Origin: Hymenopellis radicata
Taxonomy: Eukaryota > Basidiomycota > Agaricomycetes > Agaricales > Physalacriaceae
Length of the DNA: 15,972 bases
Direction of reading: 5' to 3'
Assembly: GCA_015501595.1 (NCBI GenBank)
Contig: JADNRX010001026.1
Span: forward strand, 1-15,972
A program made the translations under genes and the position numbers. Below, piece after piece: positions 1 through 8,950 of this stretch. Below the pieces are notes generated by a model. The model saw only the letters and a program-made list of their open reading frames with translations. It was not told the DNA's origin and searched no databases. Each line of letters begins with the position of its first letter. The stretch's first letter is position 1.

Positions 1-304
1 GTGGAGTGTAACACATTTCACTAGTGTATTAGGGGAGCGACAGCTTACCGGCTGCATATCAAGAACTGAGGAACCTGGTCGATAACACAGGTTAGGTCAC
101 TGGTAGACCGTCCTGCTTCAAGATCGTTAGAAAACCTACAGGAAACGTTCATGCTCATTGACACAGAAGAGATTTGTGAGAGACTAACCCCGACACCGCA
201 GGTTTGTAACAACATCGGACAGAGCCGCATGTAAACCCCCATTGAGTGAGTGATGTTACCTTATGGCAGTTCTGGACAAACGCGATAATTGAAGAATGAT
301 CGCG

Positions 305-565
305 TCAGGAGAACACGATTAGCCGCACCGAACAATGCCTACCAAATAGCAGATTGATGAAGGTTGGTTCGGATACATTTTTGGGTGTAGATGGGACGTC
401 CGGCAGATCCGCGTGTTCCAGCGCGAAATTTTGTCAGGCGATCCTCCAGAGGCTAGGGTGGCGCACGACGACTCTACGAAACTCAGTGCTAGCACAGCTG
501 ATCCTAAGAAGATCAGACAGTTCAAGATAGGAGAACACCTGAAGACACCGGATAAGTCTCTTTGG
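305..565 (-). pseudogene. F-box-like domain fragment, frame-broken
   Basis: One minus-strand frame reads VFSYLELSDLLRISCAS followed by FRRVVVRHPSLWR. This matches the usual F-box pattern, in which a hydrophobic IFSYL-type helix is followed by a 'vcr.fr.l...p.LW' end. F-box proteins bind Skp1 in SCF ubiquitin ligases, and basidiomycetes carry large F-box families. Three codons after the LWR the frame meets TGA (434-436), then continues in the same frame with protein-like sequence (FALEHADLPDVPS, EPTFINLLFG) to a second TGA at 305-307. The expected 'LP.E.L' start of the domain is blurred, as if a base were missing near 545-575. It could be a decayed gene, or an intact gene with assembly errors and unrecognised introns. 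Positions 1-300 show no clear continuation. Confidence 0.42.
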
Positions 566-625
566 TCGGGGGAGCTATGAGTACACACCAGAAGATGAAC
601 TGCCATGGGGAGTTGCTTGACACGG

Positions 626-929
626 TTATGAACGCCACATAGAGGTTTCCGTCGTGATTTCCGGGAAGATTGGCCGAGGCGTGAGGCGTGGAATCTTTGG
701 CGTTGCAGTGGGCAGTGTCAGTGTCAGCCTGGGATTCGTGCACTCGGTCCAGTTTTCGTCGTCTTTGGCGCTTCCGAGGTGGCGTCGCAACAGACGCGAA
801 GAAGAACTCCTCCACTTCATCGGGATATTGCTTGATGAGCTTTCGTTTCGTGCGGGGAAGGTCGGAGTCATTTCCGAATGCCAGTTTGAGACGAGGAGTG
901 TAGAAGGGGGATGATGATGGGGATCGAAT
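626..929 (-). CDS. Basic, possibly nuclear protein segment (exon of an unrecognised gene)
   Basis: On the minus strand an open frame runs from a CTAG that looks like an intron acceptor (930-933). It encodes a Ser/Pro-rich start, then motifs such as YTPRLKLAFGN, LPRTKRKLIKQYPDEVEEFFF and PPRKRQRRRKLDR. The last is a strong candidate nuclear localisation signal. Downstream the frame loses protein-like character near 626, where an intron donor (TAT|GTGGCG) is possible. The F-box-like segment at 305-565 lies just downstream on the same strand in another frame, so both could be exons of one gene. No start codon could be fixed. The family is not recognised. That it is coding rests on composition and reading-frame quality only. 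Confidence 0.3.
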
Positions 930-1928
930 CTAGAGCATCCCGGTTTTTAAGGAGGAGAATGCCGCAGCCGGCACCTAAAAAGACGGATCAGCACAGCACC
1001 GAGTATGTGTTAAACAACAGCTTCACCCACTAGGAACAAAGATCCGATACATGTGCATTCCTCGAGGCAACAGTGACAAGGCTCCGCGCCTCGTTTGAGG
1101 TTTTAAGAATGCGTTCGAAGTATGTTGTCAGTTTGGATAATTTACAACTAAAGTAGTAAGAAGGGCTGGTAAGACTACTCGAAAGTGGTTACGCAAAAGT
1201 AATGCAGAATAAGAAGACATACGATGTCACGGATCCTCGTGTACAGACAGATTTGGAGTCGCGGATTCACGGGAATGCATCAGAATAGCTCGTCTATGGA
1301 CCAGTGGTTCGACCGGCTTGATTCCAACATGTTTGTGGATATAACCATTGTGAGAGAATTCAAGGCAAAAGGGGATCAGGGAGGAGATACACAGAGAGTC
1401 CCAGTCAGGTCGCAGTCTTGTAGCGGTGGTTTCGCAACGAGTTCCAATCGAGTCTGCCTTCCAAAAGAATCCACGTCCTACACCATCGATAGAGATCAAA
1501 GCAAAAGGGTTAACAAAAGGAGGATCTGAGGTTAGAACAAGTATCTGGCAGCAGAGGACTCACACTACCCTGGCTTCGCCGCCAGAAAGAGGAGTGCGAG
1601 TCCGGTGGTCTCATCTAGTGCCATAAGAATTGTGGTGCTGAACTGAGGTACTGTTCATCGGCCTTGCAAAACGTTCACCATGGAGGATGAGATTCGCTGG
1701 CTAGCTAGAACGCGCAAAGAAAGAGGAGTGGTCGAGACAGTCTGAAAGCAGAAATGCGATCGGAAAGGAACTCCCGTGACTCACGTGACAGCGCCCTTTT
1801 TATTGCGAGTGCGCATCCTCCTCCTACCTCTCTTCTATTCTATCACAACCGTCTTGATCTCTATTCGTAGTATGCGTCCCGCCGTTCTTGATAATGTCTC
1901 ACTAACGGATTAGCAGCACATACTATCC
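930..1928. other. Intergenic region upstream of the 1929 gene
   Basis: No convincing coding frame is seen on either strand; the open frames between 1224 and 1626 overlap each other on both strands and resemble no family. The region holds the likely promoter of the gene starting at 1929. It contains a TGACTCA/TCACGTGA composite site (1777-1788), an AT-rich stretch CTTTTTATT just after it, and a pyrimidine-rich tract near 1815-1840, a common feature before fungal transcription starts. Confidence 0.5.
1777..1788. promoter_or_regulatory. Composite TGACTCA + TCACGTGA element
   Basis: The 12 bases TGACTCACGTGA join a TGACTCA (bZIP Gcn4/AP-1 type) to an overlapping palindrome TCACGTGA (bHLH E-box, Cbf1/Pho4/USF type). 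The element lies about 140 bases before the ATG at 1929, a usual distance for a fungal upstream activating site. Binding is inferred from the motif only. Confidence 0.4.
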
Positions 1929-3202
1929 ATGGCGATTCCATTACTTTCAGCTGTCACCGCCGACACCGACATTACTACACACATCCGTCTGCTCGCCGAC
2001 GCACTTATCCCGCAGTACGCTCTCAGGCGAGAGGAAATCGAACACTGCTCAACACCGTTCTATGTTTATCTTTCCCAACTATCTTCCTCCTCAGCCCCTG
2101 GCAGATCTAAGCCATTCAACGAACGATGCCCCGCCGTATCTACGACGCCCTTACTGAGGCCGCGGCACAATGCACCGATGGAGACCTCACCCACTTTGTG
2201 GTTGAGAGCGTGCGACTAAATTCCTTCTATCTTCTTCCTGACTACGTCTCGTGCTTGTTCATCGGGAACAAAATCGCTGTCCCGCACGACATCGTCTTCA
2301 CAGTCCTATTTCACATAGACACCTTTGCCCGCCTCCGTCGCGTCCGTTTTAAGGACCTGGCTCTCGATCTCTGTTCTCATATCACGACCGATATTGTGCA
2401 GTACTTCTCGCGTACTGTCAACAAGGCATCTCCACCTGCCCAGACCCTAGTCGCTTCTATTCACATGTCGACGTTTGGCATCAACGTCCTCACCAAATCC
2501 CACATTCACGGAACGAGTTTGACGACCAAACCACCCTCCGCCAACAAGGCGTCCAACTCTCACCGACAATTCTCAGCGCCTACTGGTTCTGGGATTCTCT
2601 CGGATAACACTCCCGTCGATGCCATTCCTCTCAATCAGACCTCGCATGTCCCCGATTTGCGTACCGCTACAGCGCCTCCTGTACGAGTCGTATCTGTGAA
2701 TGGGAGCGAAACGGCGACGGCCGCGCCTTCAACCCCTCTCGCTTCGAAGCGCCGCCCAATTCTGACGCAGTCTTCAAGTCCTCTCGGCGACGTCAACGAC
2801 TCCTCGCCTTCTCCTCGTTCACCATCTTCCCTGTCCTTGACGAAACGGCTCTTTGAGAACGAGATATCTGCTCGCCGTATCAAGAAGACACGCATCTTGA
2901 AGGACTCGTCAAATAATGAACAGCAGACTCCGGGTGAACATGAGGTCGTCGAGTCATCGAAGAAGGCCAACAAACTGCGGCGGAGAGCGAACAGGAGCGT
3001 TGGGAAGAACAAGGGGCGCATTGTGCCGCCGATGGGGAGGAATGAAGTAGTCGAAGATCCGTCAGACGAACAGACGTCGCCCATTACCAAGGCCATTCCA
3101 GGCTCCTTCTTATTGCATGGGGAGCGGTTGGAGGGTGTTTGGCGTAAGAGGGTTGTCCGGGGAAAAGAGAATGCGGACGTCGAGAAGGGGTCGTGGTGGT
3201 GA
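1929..3202 (+). CDS. Unrecognised protein, probably nuclear; intronless, one apparent missing base
   Basis: The start ATG sits in CCATGG, a good eukaryotic context. The N-terminal 65 codons (MAIPLLSAVTADTD..., HIRLLADALIPQYALRREE) are in one frame and the rest, from RIYDALTEAAAQCTDGDL, in the frame one base earlier. A single C missing from the CCCC run near 2127-2131 would join them into one protein of about 425 residues. Residues about 1-190 look folded and alpha-helical, with hydrophobic segments such as LNSFYLLPDYVSCLF and DIVFTVLFHIDTFARL. Residues about 200-270 are Ser/Pro/Thr-rich with several SP sites. The C-terminal third is basic (SARRIKKTR, KKANKLRRRANRS), suggesting nuclear localisation or nucleic-acid binding. 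I do not recognise the family. An opposite-strand open frame inside 2635-3096 is treated as a shadow. Confidence 0.7.
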
Positions 3203-3771
3203 TTATGCTTGGATTTGTGATCAGGTAGCGGTTTGGGCGGACAATTGTGAATATTCTACTCGGGCGGACATCTATCTGGGAACATTATCGTTATTGCTAT
3301 TATTGCTATATATTCAATATTTACACTCGTTCATGCTTACAAGTGTTGGGATCCAAATACTTCTTGTTCTCCGGGTATGATGTGTCTGTTAATAAAGATA
3401 CGTTTCGTCTCGCTCGTACTATTCCTGGTTGCTTGGAGTGTCGTGTCGTTTCCTCGATAGCCGATATGGACTCGTGTACTGCGATTTCCGCTCATCTTAC
3501 TGATTTTGAATAGGAACCCGTAGTGCAACGTCTGAAGAGTGCTTCCTGTAAACCGCCTTCGTGCATGGCACACGGTTTAGGCCTCTCGCGGTGTTGAACT
3601 TCAGAACTCCGAACACGTCTTTTCCTGGATCATCCTTCGAGAACTCTAAGACTCCCACACAACATTTTGAGGTCGTCCTGTGTCCTCTACACGACATAGT
3701 CCCGAGCCACAAATAAATAGAAGGGTATAACAATTACTACAACGTCCTCCAGGCGTAACTCGTAAAGATAA
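3203..3771. other. Convergent intergenic region between 1929 gene and quinone oxidoreductase
   Basis: The two flanking genes point toward each other, so this should hold both 3' untranslated regions. An AATAAA at 3391-3396 on the plus strand is a candidate polyadenylation signal about 190 bases after the upstream stop. A short AT-rich tract with a tandem 9-mer TTATTGCTA (3291-3308) lies just before it. No open frame here resembles a protein family. Confidence 0.45.
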
Positions 3772-5172
3772 TCATACAATCTCCGCAACAATCTTTCCAC
3801 TACACAATCCGAACCCTATCAGCATCACCGATAAATATAGAATCCAAAACGACGTACATATTCTTGTTCGCCTCAATCTCAATATGCGCATCCTTTATGT
3901 CGCGCCAGTTGTACACCTTGTAGACGAAAGTCCTGATCGGTCCTGCACCGTCCTTGCCGTTATTTGTTCGACAAAGTCATTCTTGAATCTAAAAGCCCAT
4001 ACAAGTCAGCGAATGGAGTGGACAAGCGGCGCAGACGAACCTCGTTATGAGATCAGTCTGATACTCAATGCTCCGTGTACGCAGCGTCGAGCCTTGAATG
4101 CGTAGGCGCTTGATCAGTAACGGCTTAGATCAACATTGCCAGGAAGGATGTGTCCTAGAAATACCAAGTAAGTATTATAGTGTTCCTTGCGCCACATTCT
4201 GAATACGCACCACTCAGGAAAGCAAACATCGTCATCCGGCCATCCACCGCGAGCGAAGCGATATTCTTCTCCCAGTGCGTGCGGCCGACGAAATCCAATA
4301 TCACGTCGACGCCCTTGCCTCCGTGATTTTCTTGACTTCGGCAGCAAAGTCCTCCGTGCGGTAGTTGACCGCGTGTGTCGCGCCGTTGGGCATATTGAGG
4401 AGAAAGTCGAGCTTCTCCTTCGTTGACGCGGTAGCGATGACGTTTTTGCTGAAAATGCCAGTTAGATTGGATGCGTCGGAGCTTGACGAATGGAAGAATG
4501 CTCACGCCCGAGGACGCGTGCCATTTGGATAGCAGCCATCCCAACGCCTGTCGCTGCTGCATGAATGAGCACACTTTCGCCCTTCTTCAGCTCGCCGTAA
4601 ACAACCACGCCCTGATATGCTATAAGCAACATCGATACCATTCCGTCTACACCTAGAGCACGGAAACTCACCCGTCAAGAAAACCTCTGGAATACTTGCA
4701 GCCTCAACCCAGTCGAGATGCGCCGGCTTGCGCATCAAGTGTGTTTGTTCCACAGCGATGTATTCCGCATACGCGCCCTAGCATCCCCATCAATACCCGT
4801 ACTGTATAATGCCCGATAAGAAGAGAACCTACCCCACAGCCAGCCCCATCACCTCATCGCCGATATTCCACGCATCAGACGTGTTCGGTCCTTTCTCGGC
4901 GACATGTCCAGAGAACTCGACACCGAGAATGCCGGGCGCGTTGGGCGGGAGGGATACTGGCCTTCCCGTTCCATTATGTCCATTCGGTTCAGACCAAACG
5001 CTTTTATCTGTCAAGGCGATGAACGTCGTGATGATAAGAAAGCGAGGATGAAGGGATGACGAACCTTGACGACGACCTGGCCGCTCCCAGCGATAGGCAT
5101 GGGCATCTCGCCCATGAAAAGGTTCTCGGCGGGGCCCTTCGAGTCCTTGACGAGAATAGCGCGCATAGACAT
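3772..5172 (-). CDS. NAD(P)H quinone oxidoreductase, PIG3/TP53I3 type (MDR superfamily), frame-broken at six sites
   Basis: This cytosolic enzyme family reduces quinones one or two electrons at a time using NADPH. The spliced product has the family landmarks in order: MRAILVKDSKGPAENLF at the start, IKAFGLNRMDIMEREGQYP, PGILGVEFSGHVAE, GGAYAEYIAVEQ, WVEAASIPEVFLTAYQ, the nucleotide-binding GESVLIHAAATGVGMAAIQ, GVDVILDFVGRTHWEKNI, and the typical end EANKNIGKIVAEIV. There are eight exons and seven introns; for example 4620-4671 and 5008-5064 have clean GT...AG ends. The start could also be the ATG two codons later (MRA). Length is about 340 residues, normal for the family. The Rossmann motif, but no structural-zinc Cys cluster, is present, as expected for this zinc-free branch. 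Six single-base shortfalls break the frame: runs at 4951-4953, 4832-4835, 4507-4509, 4318-4319, 4119-4120 and about 3960-3961. At each site one added base restores the family sequence. It is either an intact gene with assembly errors or a young pseudogene. Confidence 0.9.
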
Positions 5173-5852
5173 GACGGAGAGTAGATCAAGTGAAGTAGAT
5201 GTTTTGCGAGGTGGTGGTTTGAAGTCAAGGAGAAGGGTCTTAGAATCTCAGACTTATATAAGTTGCCGGCAGCTGATCTGTGGCGCGCGTCGAGAACAAA
5301 GGCGCGTCTCAAAAGTAATACTAACACGCGCCATGAGTGCGAGTCGGAGGATGTCAACAGACCCGAGTCGGACCATCTATATTTGGGAATTGATAAAGGA
5401 GATTACGAACTTCATGACAAATTTTGGAGAGGGTCCATGACGCATACTTGGACTCCGACACGAGGTGATACTTTTTTGGTGCCCAAATCACTCCATTGCA
5501 AGCGGCGGAAGTGGTATTTCTGACTTTACGCCCGGACTGCGTGATTGTAGTAGCACGAACGTGTGTCCATGCCTCAATTAGCCGGAACTCAATTGAACGG
5601 AACTGATCTCGGCTAAGTTCGCGACATCGACAACTGCACGTTTAACTCAAAATCTGATGTCGACGGGTTTACGAGGACGTCCGAGTCGGGACAGAAAAGA
5701 GAGTTGGGATGGTCTGTGTGACTTACCACGGATGAAAGCTTGAACACGAAATCTTGGGATCTTCCGTCTCGCGACACACGTCTTGGACGCACTAGAAGCA
5801 AGAACTTCAGGTTACATTATAGTCACATCTCTAAATGTCCGTCTCCGTCGTA
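5173..5852. other. Intergenic region between the two MDR dehydrogenase genes
   Basis: This holds the promoter of the quinone oxidoreductase gene and the 3' end of the polyol dehydrogenase gene, both on the minus strand. Besides the TATA box, the octamer CGAGTCGG occurs three times (5340-5347, 5364-5371, 5682-5689). Two copies extend to CCGAGTCGG, an everted CCG/CGG pair with a three-base spacer. No credible coding frame was seen. Confidence 0.45.
5253..5262 (-). promoter_or_regulatory. TATA box of the quinone oxidoreductase gene
   Basis: CTTATATAAG, a perfect TATATAAG-type box that reads the same on both strands, lies about 80 bases before the ATG at 5172. This would give a 5' untranslated region of about 50 bases. 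Confidence 0.5.
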
Positions 5853-7315
5853 TCAAAGAGAAGGCTTCACAATAACCTTCATCGCGCCTTTGCTGCTAAT
5901 CATATCCAGCGCCTTCTGGTAATCACGGACTGCGAATGCGTTGGTGACCATGCCCTTGACGTTGATCTTTCCGCTGTCCAGGTAAGCAACGGCACGGGGA
6001 AGCAGTGAGTTTGAGCAAAAGATCCAATGATCTAGAGACAAGAATAAGCACAAATTTATCCGAACCACGAATAGGTATACCCGAATTTCGTCTCCAAAGA
6101 TCTTGGACGGTTTCCAGTGGACGAGAGCGGCATCTGAATAGACACCATACACCATCAATGAGCCTCCACGACGCACATAGTTGATCGCGTCGTTGGCAAC
6201 GGACTCGGCACCAGTGGCTTCAACCTGAAAGCATCAGATCTATGTTTAAGAAATGGAGAACAAAACATACCACTGCATCAAATCCATATGGATATTCCTT
6301 CTTGATGTAGTCCCATTGCGCTTGTGGGTTCTCTCTATCGATCTCGACATAGACGTCCGCGGCATTTATCTCCTGGGCAATGCGCGTTTTGATACCCTTG
6401 TTCGCGGCCAGTACGACTTTTGACGCGCCGTTCAGTTTGAGGATCTGCGACAGGATCAAGCCGGTCGGTCCTGCTCCGAGAATGAGAACCTCTGCGCCAA
6501 CGGGGAGCGCGAGCTTGTCGGCGCCGTGTATGGCACATGCGGCGGGTTCAACGAGCGTCGCTTCCTCATCCGTGAGATGGTGAATTTTGTATAATTTCAT
6601 GTAATGACTAGAAGACGATGTTAGCATTGTCATGAAGTGGAGAGGATGAACATGGCTTACGCAGTGACGTATTGCGCAAATCCACCAGCTGGAGGAAGAT
6701 CAATCGAGGCGCACAAATACTATGAACAGCGTACCGGCGGTGCAGCCTAGGCTCTCGAAGTTTTCACAGAGAAGATCCTGTCCGCGTCGGCAAAAGAAGC
6801 AATCTCCGCACTGTTATTTGTAAGACTCTAGCTTCCACCATTGAAGAAGGAAACGTACAGTTATGACAGGATCGACAACACATCGGTCTCCTTCTGAGAA
6901 TCCCTTGACCGATTTTCCGAATTTCGCGACCTTGCCAACAACTTCATGGCCGGGAGTCAACTGTAAAGCAAGCTTAATAGGGAATGACACATGGTGCAGC
7001 AATACCGACAGGAAATTTGGAAATGAATTCTCCTAATAAAAAGTTAGCGCCATAACACGGTCGACGACGAGGGCGTACCTTCGTGGATGTGTTGATCTGT
7101 ACCGCAGACGCCACAAGAGAGCACTGAAATGGCACTGAGACGAGTATACGCGTCCATAAAGTGGCAAACACACCTTGAAGCAACACTTCCTCATCTCCTA
7201 TCTGCGGGATCGGCTGCTTGAGGACTTCAAAGTTGCCAGCCTACCAAAGCGCGTCAGATTAGCTAGACGCCCTTGGACGATCGCGACGCACTTGGTGGTA
7301 GTATACAGCGTCCAT
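5853..7315 (-). CDS. Zinc-dependent polyol dehydrogenase (D-arabinitol/sorbitol dehydrogenase-like, MDR family)
   Basis: This is predicted to oxidise a sugar alcohol to its ketose, or the reverse, with NAD(P), in the cytosol. Ten exons give about 341 residues, the usual length. The start MDAVYYHQ is followed by an intron. Catalytic zinc ligands are Cys37 in CGVCGTD, His58-Glu59 in LTPGHEVVG and probably Glu142 in VEPAACAIH. The structural zinc site has Cys88, 91, 94 and 102 in CGDCFFCRRGQDLLC. The coenzyme fold is LILGAGPTGLILSQ, and the second strand ends VVLAANKG, without the acidic residue typical of NAD enzymes, so NADP use is plausible. The best family guess is the fungal NADP-dependent D-arabinitol dehydrogenase group, but substrate cannot be read from sequence. 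One frame break occurs in the last exon: a GGGG run (5996-5999 on the plus strand) seems one base short, between HCFP and RAVAYLDSG. Everything else splices in frame. Confidence 0.9.
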
Positions 7316-7356
7316 GGTCGAAATCGATGAGGGGATTCCGGGTCAACGAAGGCTGC

Positions 7357-7364
7357 ATAAATAT
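7357..7364 (-). promoter_or_regulatory. TATA-like box of the polyol dehydrogenase gene
   Basis: ATATTTAT on the minus strand, in CATATTTATGC, about 42-50 bases before the ATG at 7315. It lies directly downstream of the CGG-N7-CCG element, so the order activator site, TATA, ATG is sensible. Confidence 0.35.
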
Positions 7365-7383
7365 GCCCGGGTTTAGTCCGGGC
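7365..7383. promoter_or_regulatory. GC hairpin / CGG-N7-CCG inverted repeat
   Basis: GCCCGG, a seven-base spacer, then CCGGGC: a perfect six-base inverted repeat. Its inner part is CGG-N7-CCG, the arrangement bound by dimeric Zn(II)2Cys6 fungal activators (Gal4 family, where spacer length sets specificity). It sits immediately upstream of the TATA-like box of the polyol dehydrogenase gene. Confidence 0.4.
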
Positions 7384-8272
7384 GCCATGGAAGTTCCGAA
7401 AAGCCGTATACTTCTCCGGAGTCCGGTTTGCGTAACCATGAGCGTTGCTGTTAACAACGGCGAGCGCGTTATTCAAGCCGCGCGCGAGAATGAGCGCGAC
7501 ATCGGGCACGGACTGGGCGTGTATGATGGCAGTCGCAGCCTGAGGTTGAAGCTGGCCTGGAACGCTGACGTAACCTGTCCTAGGTCCTCTAAAAGACCAA
7601 AGTCATTTCCCTAAGCATTGATCCAATTGACTCGGATGGACCGCGCTGGGACCGCTCACGTTGTATCTTTCGAGATGACCATCGACTTCTTGCGCAGGAG
7701 CGTCTTAAACATGAATTCTGTGTTCCGAAAACCGTCATTGTGGGCCTCAAAAGGCTCAAGCGCCGGTTTTGGTGCGTTGGTTTACCAGGTCCTCATATTC
7801 AAGTACGTCTACCGTGCCGTTGATGTTAAGCTTAAACATCGAATTTTGTGTTCACTCTATCACATCTTTGGACTGCATTTTCTTGTGATATCGCGCTAAC
7901 TCAATTCAGTTGGTATGTACTACGCTCTGCGTCGACGGAAAGATTGTATGCAACAAACCTTTCTTCAGCGTGAGAATACATTGGGCGTCATGCTCAGCCG
8001 GTTAATTTAGAGAAGTGTGGCGCAACCATCAGACCTGGAAAATCCTGTGTTGAGGTAAATCTGACAGTCTGAATGATGCTTGAACATACCCTGATGAAAA
8101 AATAGTTTCTCTTTAACTGTTGATGCTACATCGAGTGTGTGGACGCTGTTGTAATGGTCCACAACACCCTGGGCCCGCGACTCGCACTATTTTGCTCGCA
8201 GCGTGACTCTACAAAAACTTACATCACTACCAACATGACCGCCTTCGACAGGGCCCAGTGTTTCGCCATTCG
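7384..8272. other. Intergenic region with divergent promoters
   Basis: The polyol dehydrogenase gene leaves to the left and the 8273 open frame to the right. The open frame at 7618-7899 on the plus strand contains no recognisable motif and is not supported as a gene. No RNA gene or long repeat was seen. Confidence 0.4.
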
Positions 8273-8950
8273 ATGTCCTCTTTCCATCTAAAATATCCCT
8301 TTCAAAATTCACACTCTCAATCCTTTGAACAATCTAACTGCTACAGACCTCACAGACAGGCGCCGTCGTCTGCTCCCTTATATTTAAATCCTTCATCCCT
8401 GCCCGCACTACAGTACTCCCCAATACCCCCGTCCATCAACTGTCCCTACTATAGCAGCTTGGTAAGTGCTCTTCTTTGTATTGTCGAAGTGTTTCTAATG
8501 GTGCTCCAGAACTCCCCGCGAACAAGCAACACCGTCTCCATTCTCCCCTCACCCATTCCCAACTATAAACCCATACCCGGACTCTGCTCCAACCACCCCG
8601 GAGTCCATCAGTGACAAGGAAGACGTTCCCGTTCATCATTCCTCCCTCAGCGACGACGCCTATTTATTCCGCTCCAGCTTCTTCGAACCCGGTAAACGAT
8701 AAGAAGTGGACGCATTTCCCGCCAAGGCAGAAGTTCCTGACTTCTCGGAGTATCAGCAGAAGTGTATGTGAGGACTGAACTTGCCTCCGACAGCTTTGTT
8801 CCTGCGACTTTGGACGAGGAAGAGGAAAAGGTGTTTGACACCTATCCACATATAGCTGAGAATTGGTTCTATCAGTATCACACATCGATACCCAGATCAT
8901 TGCTCGCGGTAGCCAGTGTGGCGCACGATTCCAAGAACTTGATTATGTAA
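8273..8950 (+). pseudogene. Unrecognised gene or relic, frame-broken
   Basis: A first exon from ATG 8273 (MSSFHLKYPFQNSHS..., rich in Ser, Pro and Tyr) ends at a textbook donor (TTG|GTAAGT, donor near 8461) with an acceptor CTCCAG 48 bases on. The next frame is Pro/Ser-rich (TPSPFSPHPFPTINPYPDS), then acidic and more ordered: ESISDKEDVPVHHSS, DDAYLFRSSFFEPGK, AKAEVPDFSEYQQK. A one-base shortfall near 8762 (AAGTG where AAGGTG would fit) links this to VYVRTELASDSFVPATLDEE, FDTYPHIAENWFYQYHTS and IPRSLLAVASVAHDSK, ending at a TAA. The exon 1 to exon 2 junction is also one base out of phase, and there is a TAA after FFEPGKR. The coherent sequence across frames suggests a real protein, but I recognise no family. 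It may continue beyond 8950 through unseen introns; fragments such as KVPAYGDRLYAILELLQEQ (about 9295-9355) hint at this weakly. Confidence 0.4.

Noticed and set aside
1360..1530. Two AG-rich stretches containing GCAAAAGGG as a direct repeat
   Set aside because: Similarity covers only about ten bases in purine-rich DNA and has no terminal inverted repeats or target duplications.
2635..3096. 153-codon open frame on the minus strand inside the 1929 gene
   Set aside because: Its Ser/Arg-rich composition mirrors the opposite strand's codons, it has no recognisable motif, and it lies wholly inside a better-supported gene.
3291..3308. Tandem TTATTGCTA 9-mer as a minisatellite
   Set aside because: Only two copies are present in an AT-rich 3' region, which is not enough to call a repeat array.
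3772..5172. Programmed ribosomal frameshifting to explain the frame breaks
   Set aside because: There are six sites in one gene, all needing the same kind of correction, some at exon ends where the ribosome never sees the genomic run; no slippery heptamers or conserved pseudoknots were evident.
5066..5440. 124-codon plus-strand open frame across the quinone oxidoreductase start
   Set aside because: It overlaps exon 1 and the promoter with TATA box of a clear gene and has no protein-like features.
7618..7899. 93-codon plus-strand open frame in the intergenic region
   Set aside because: No family motif, signal peptide, splice structure or promoter was found; composition is not gene-like.
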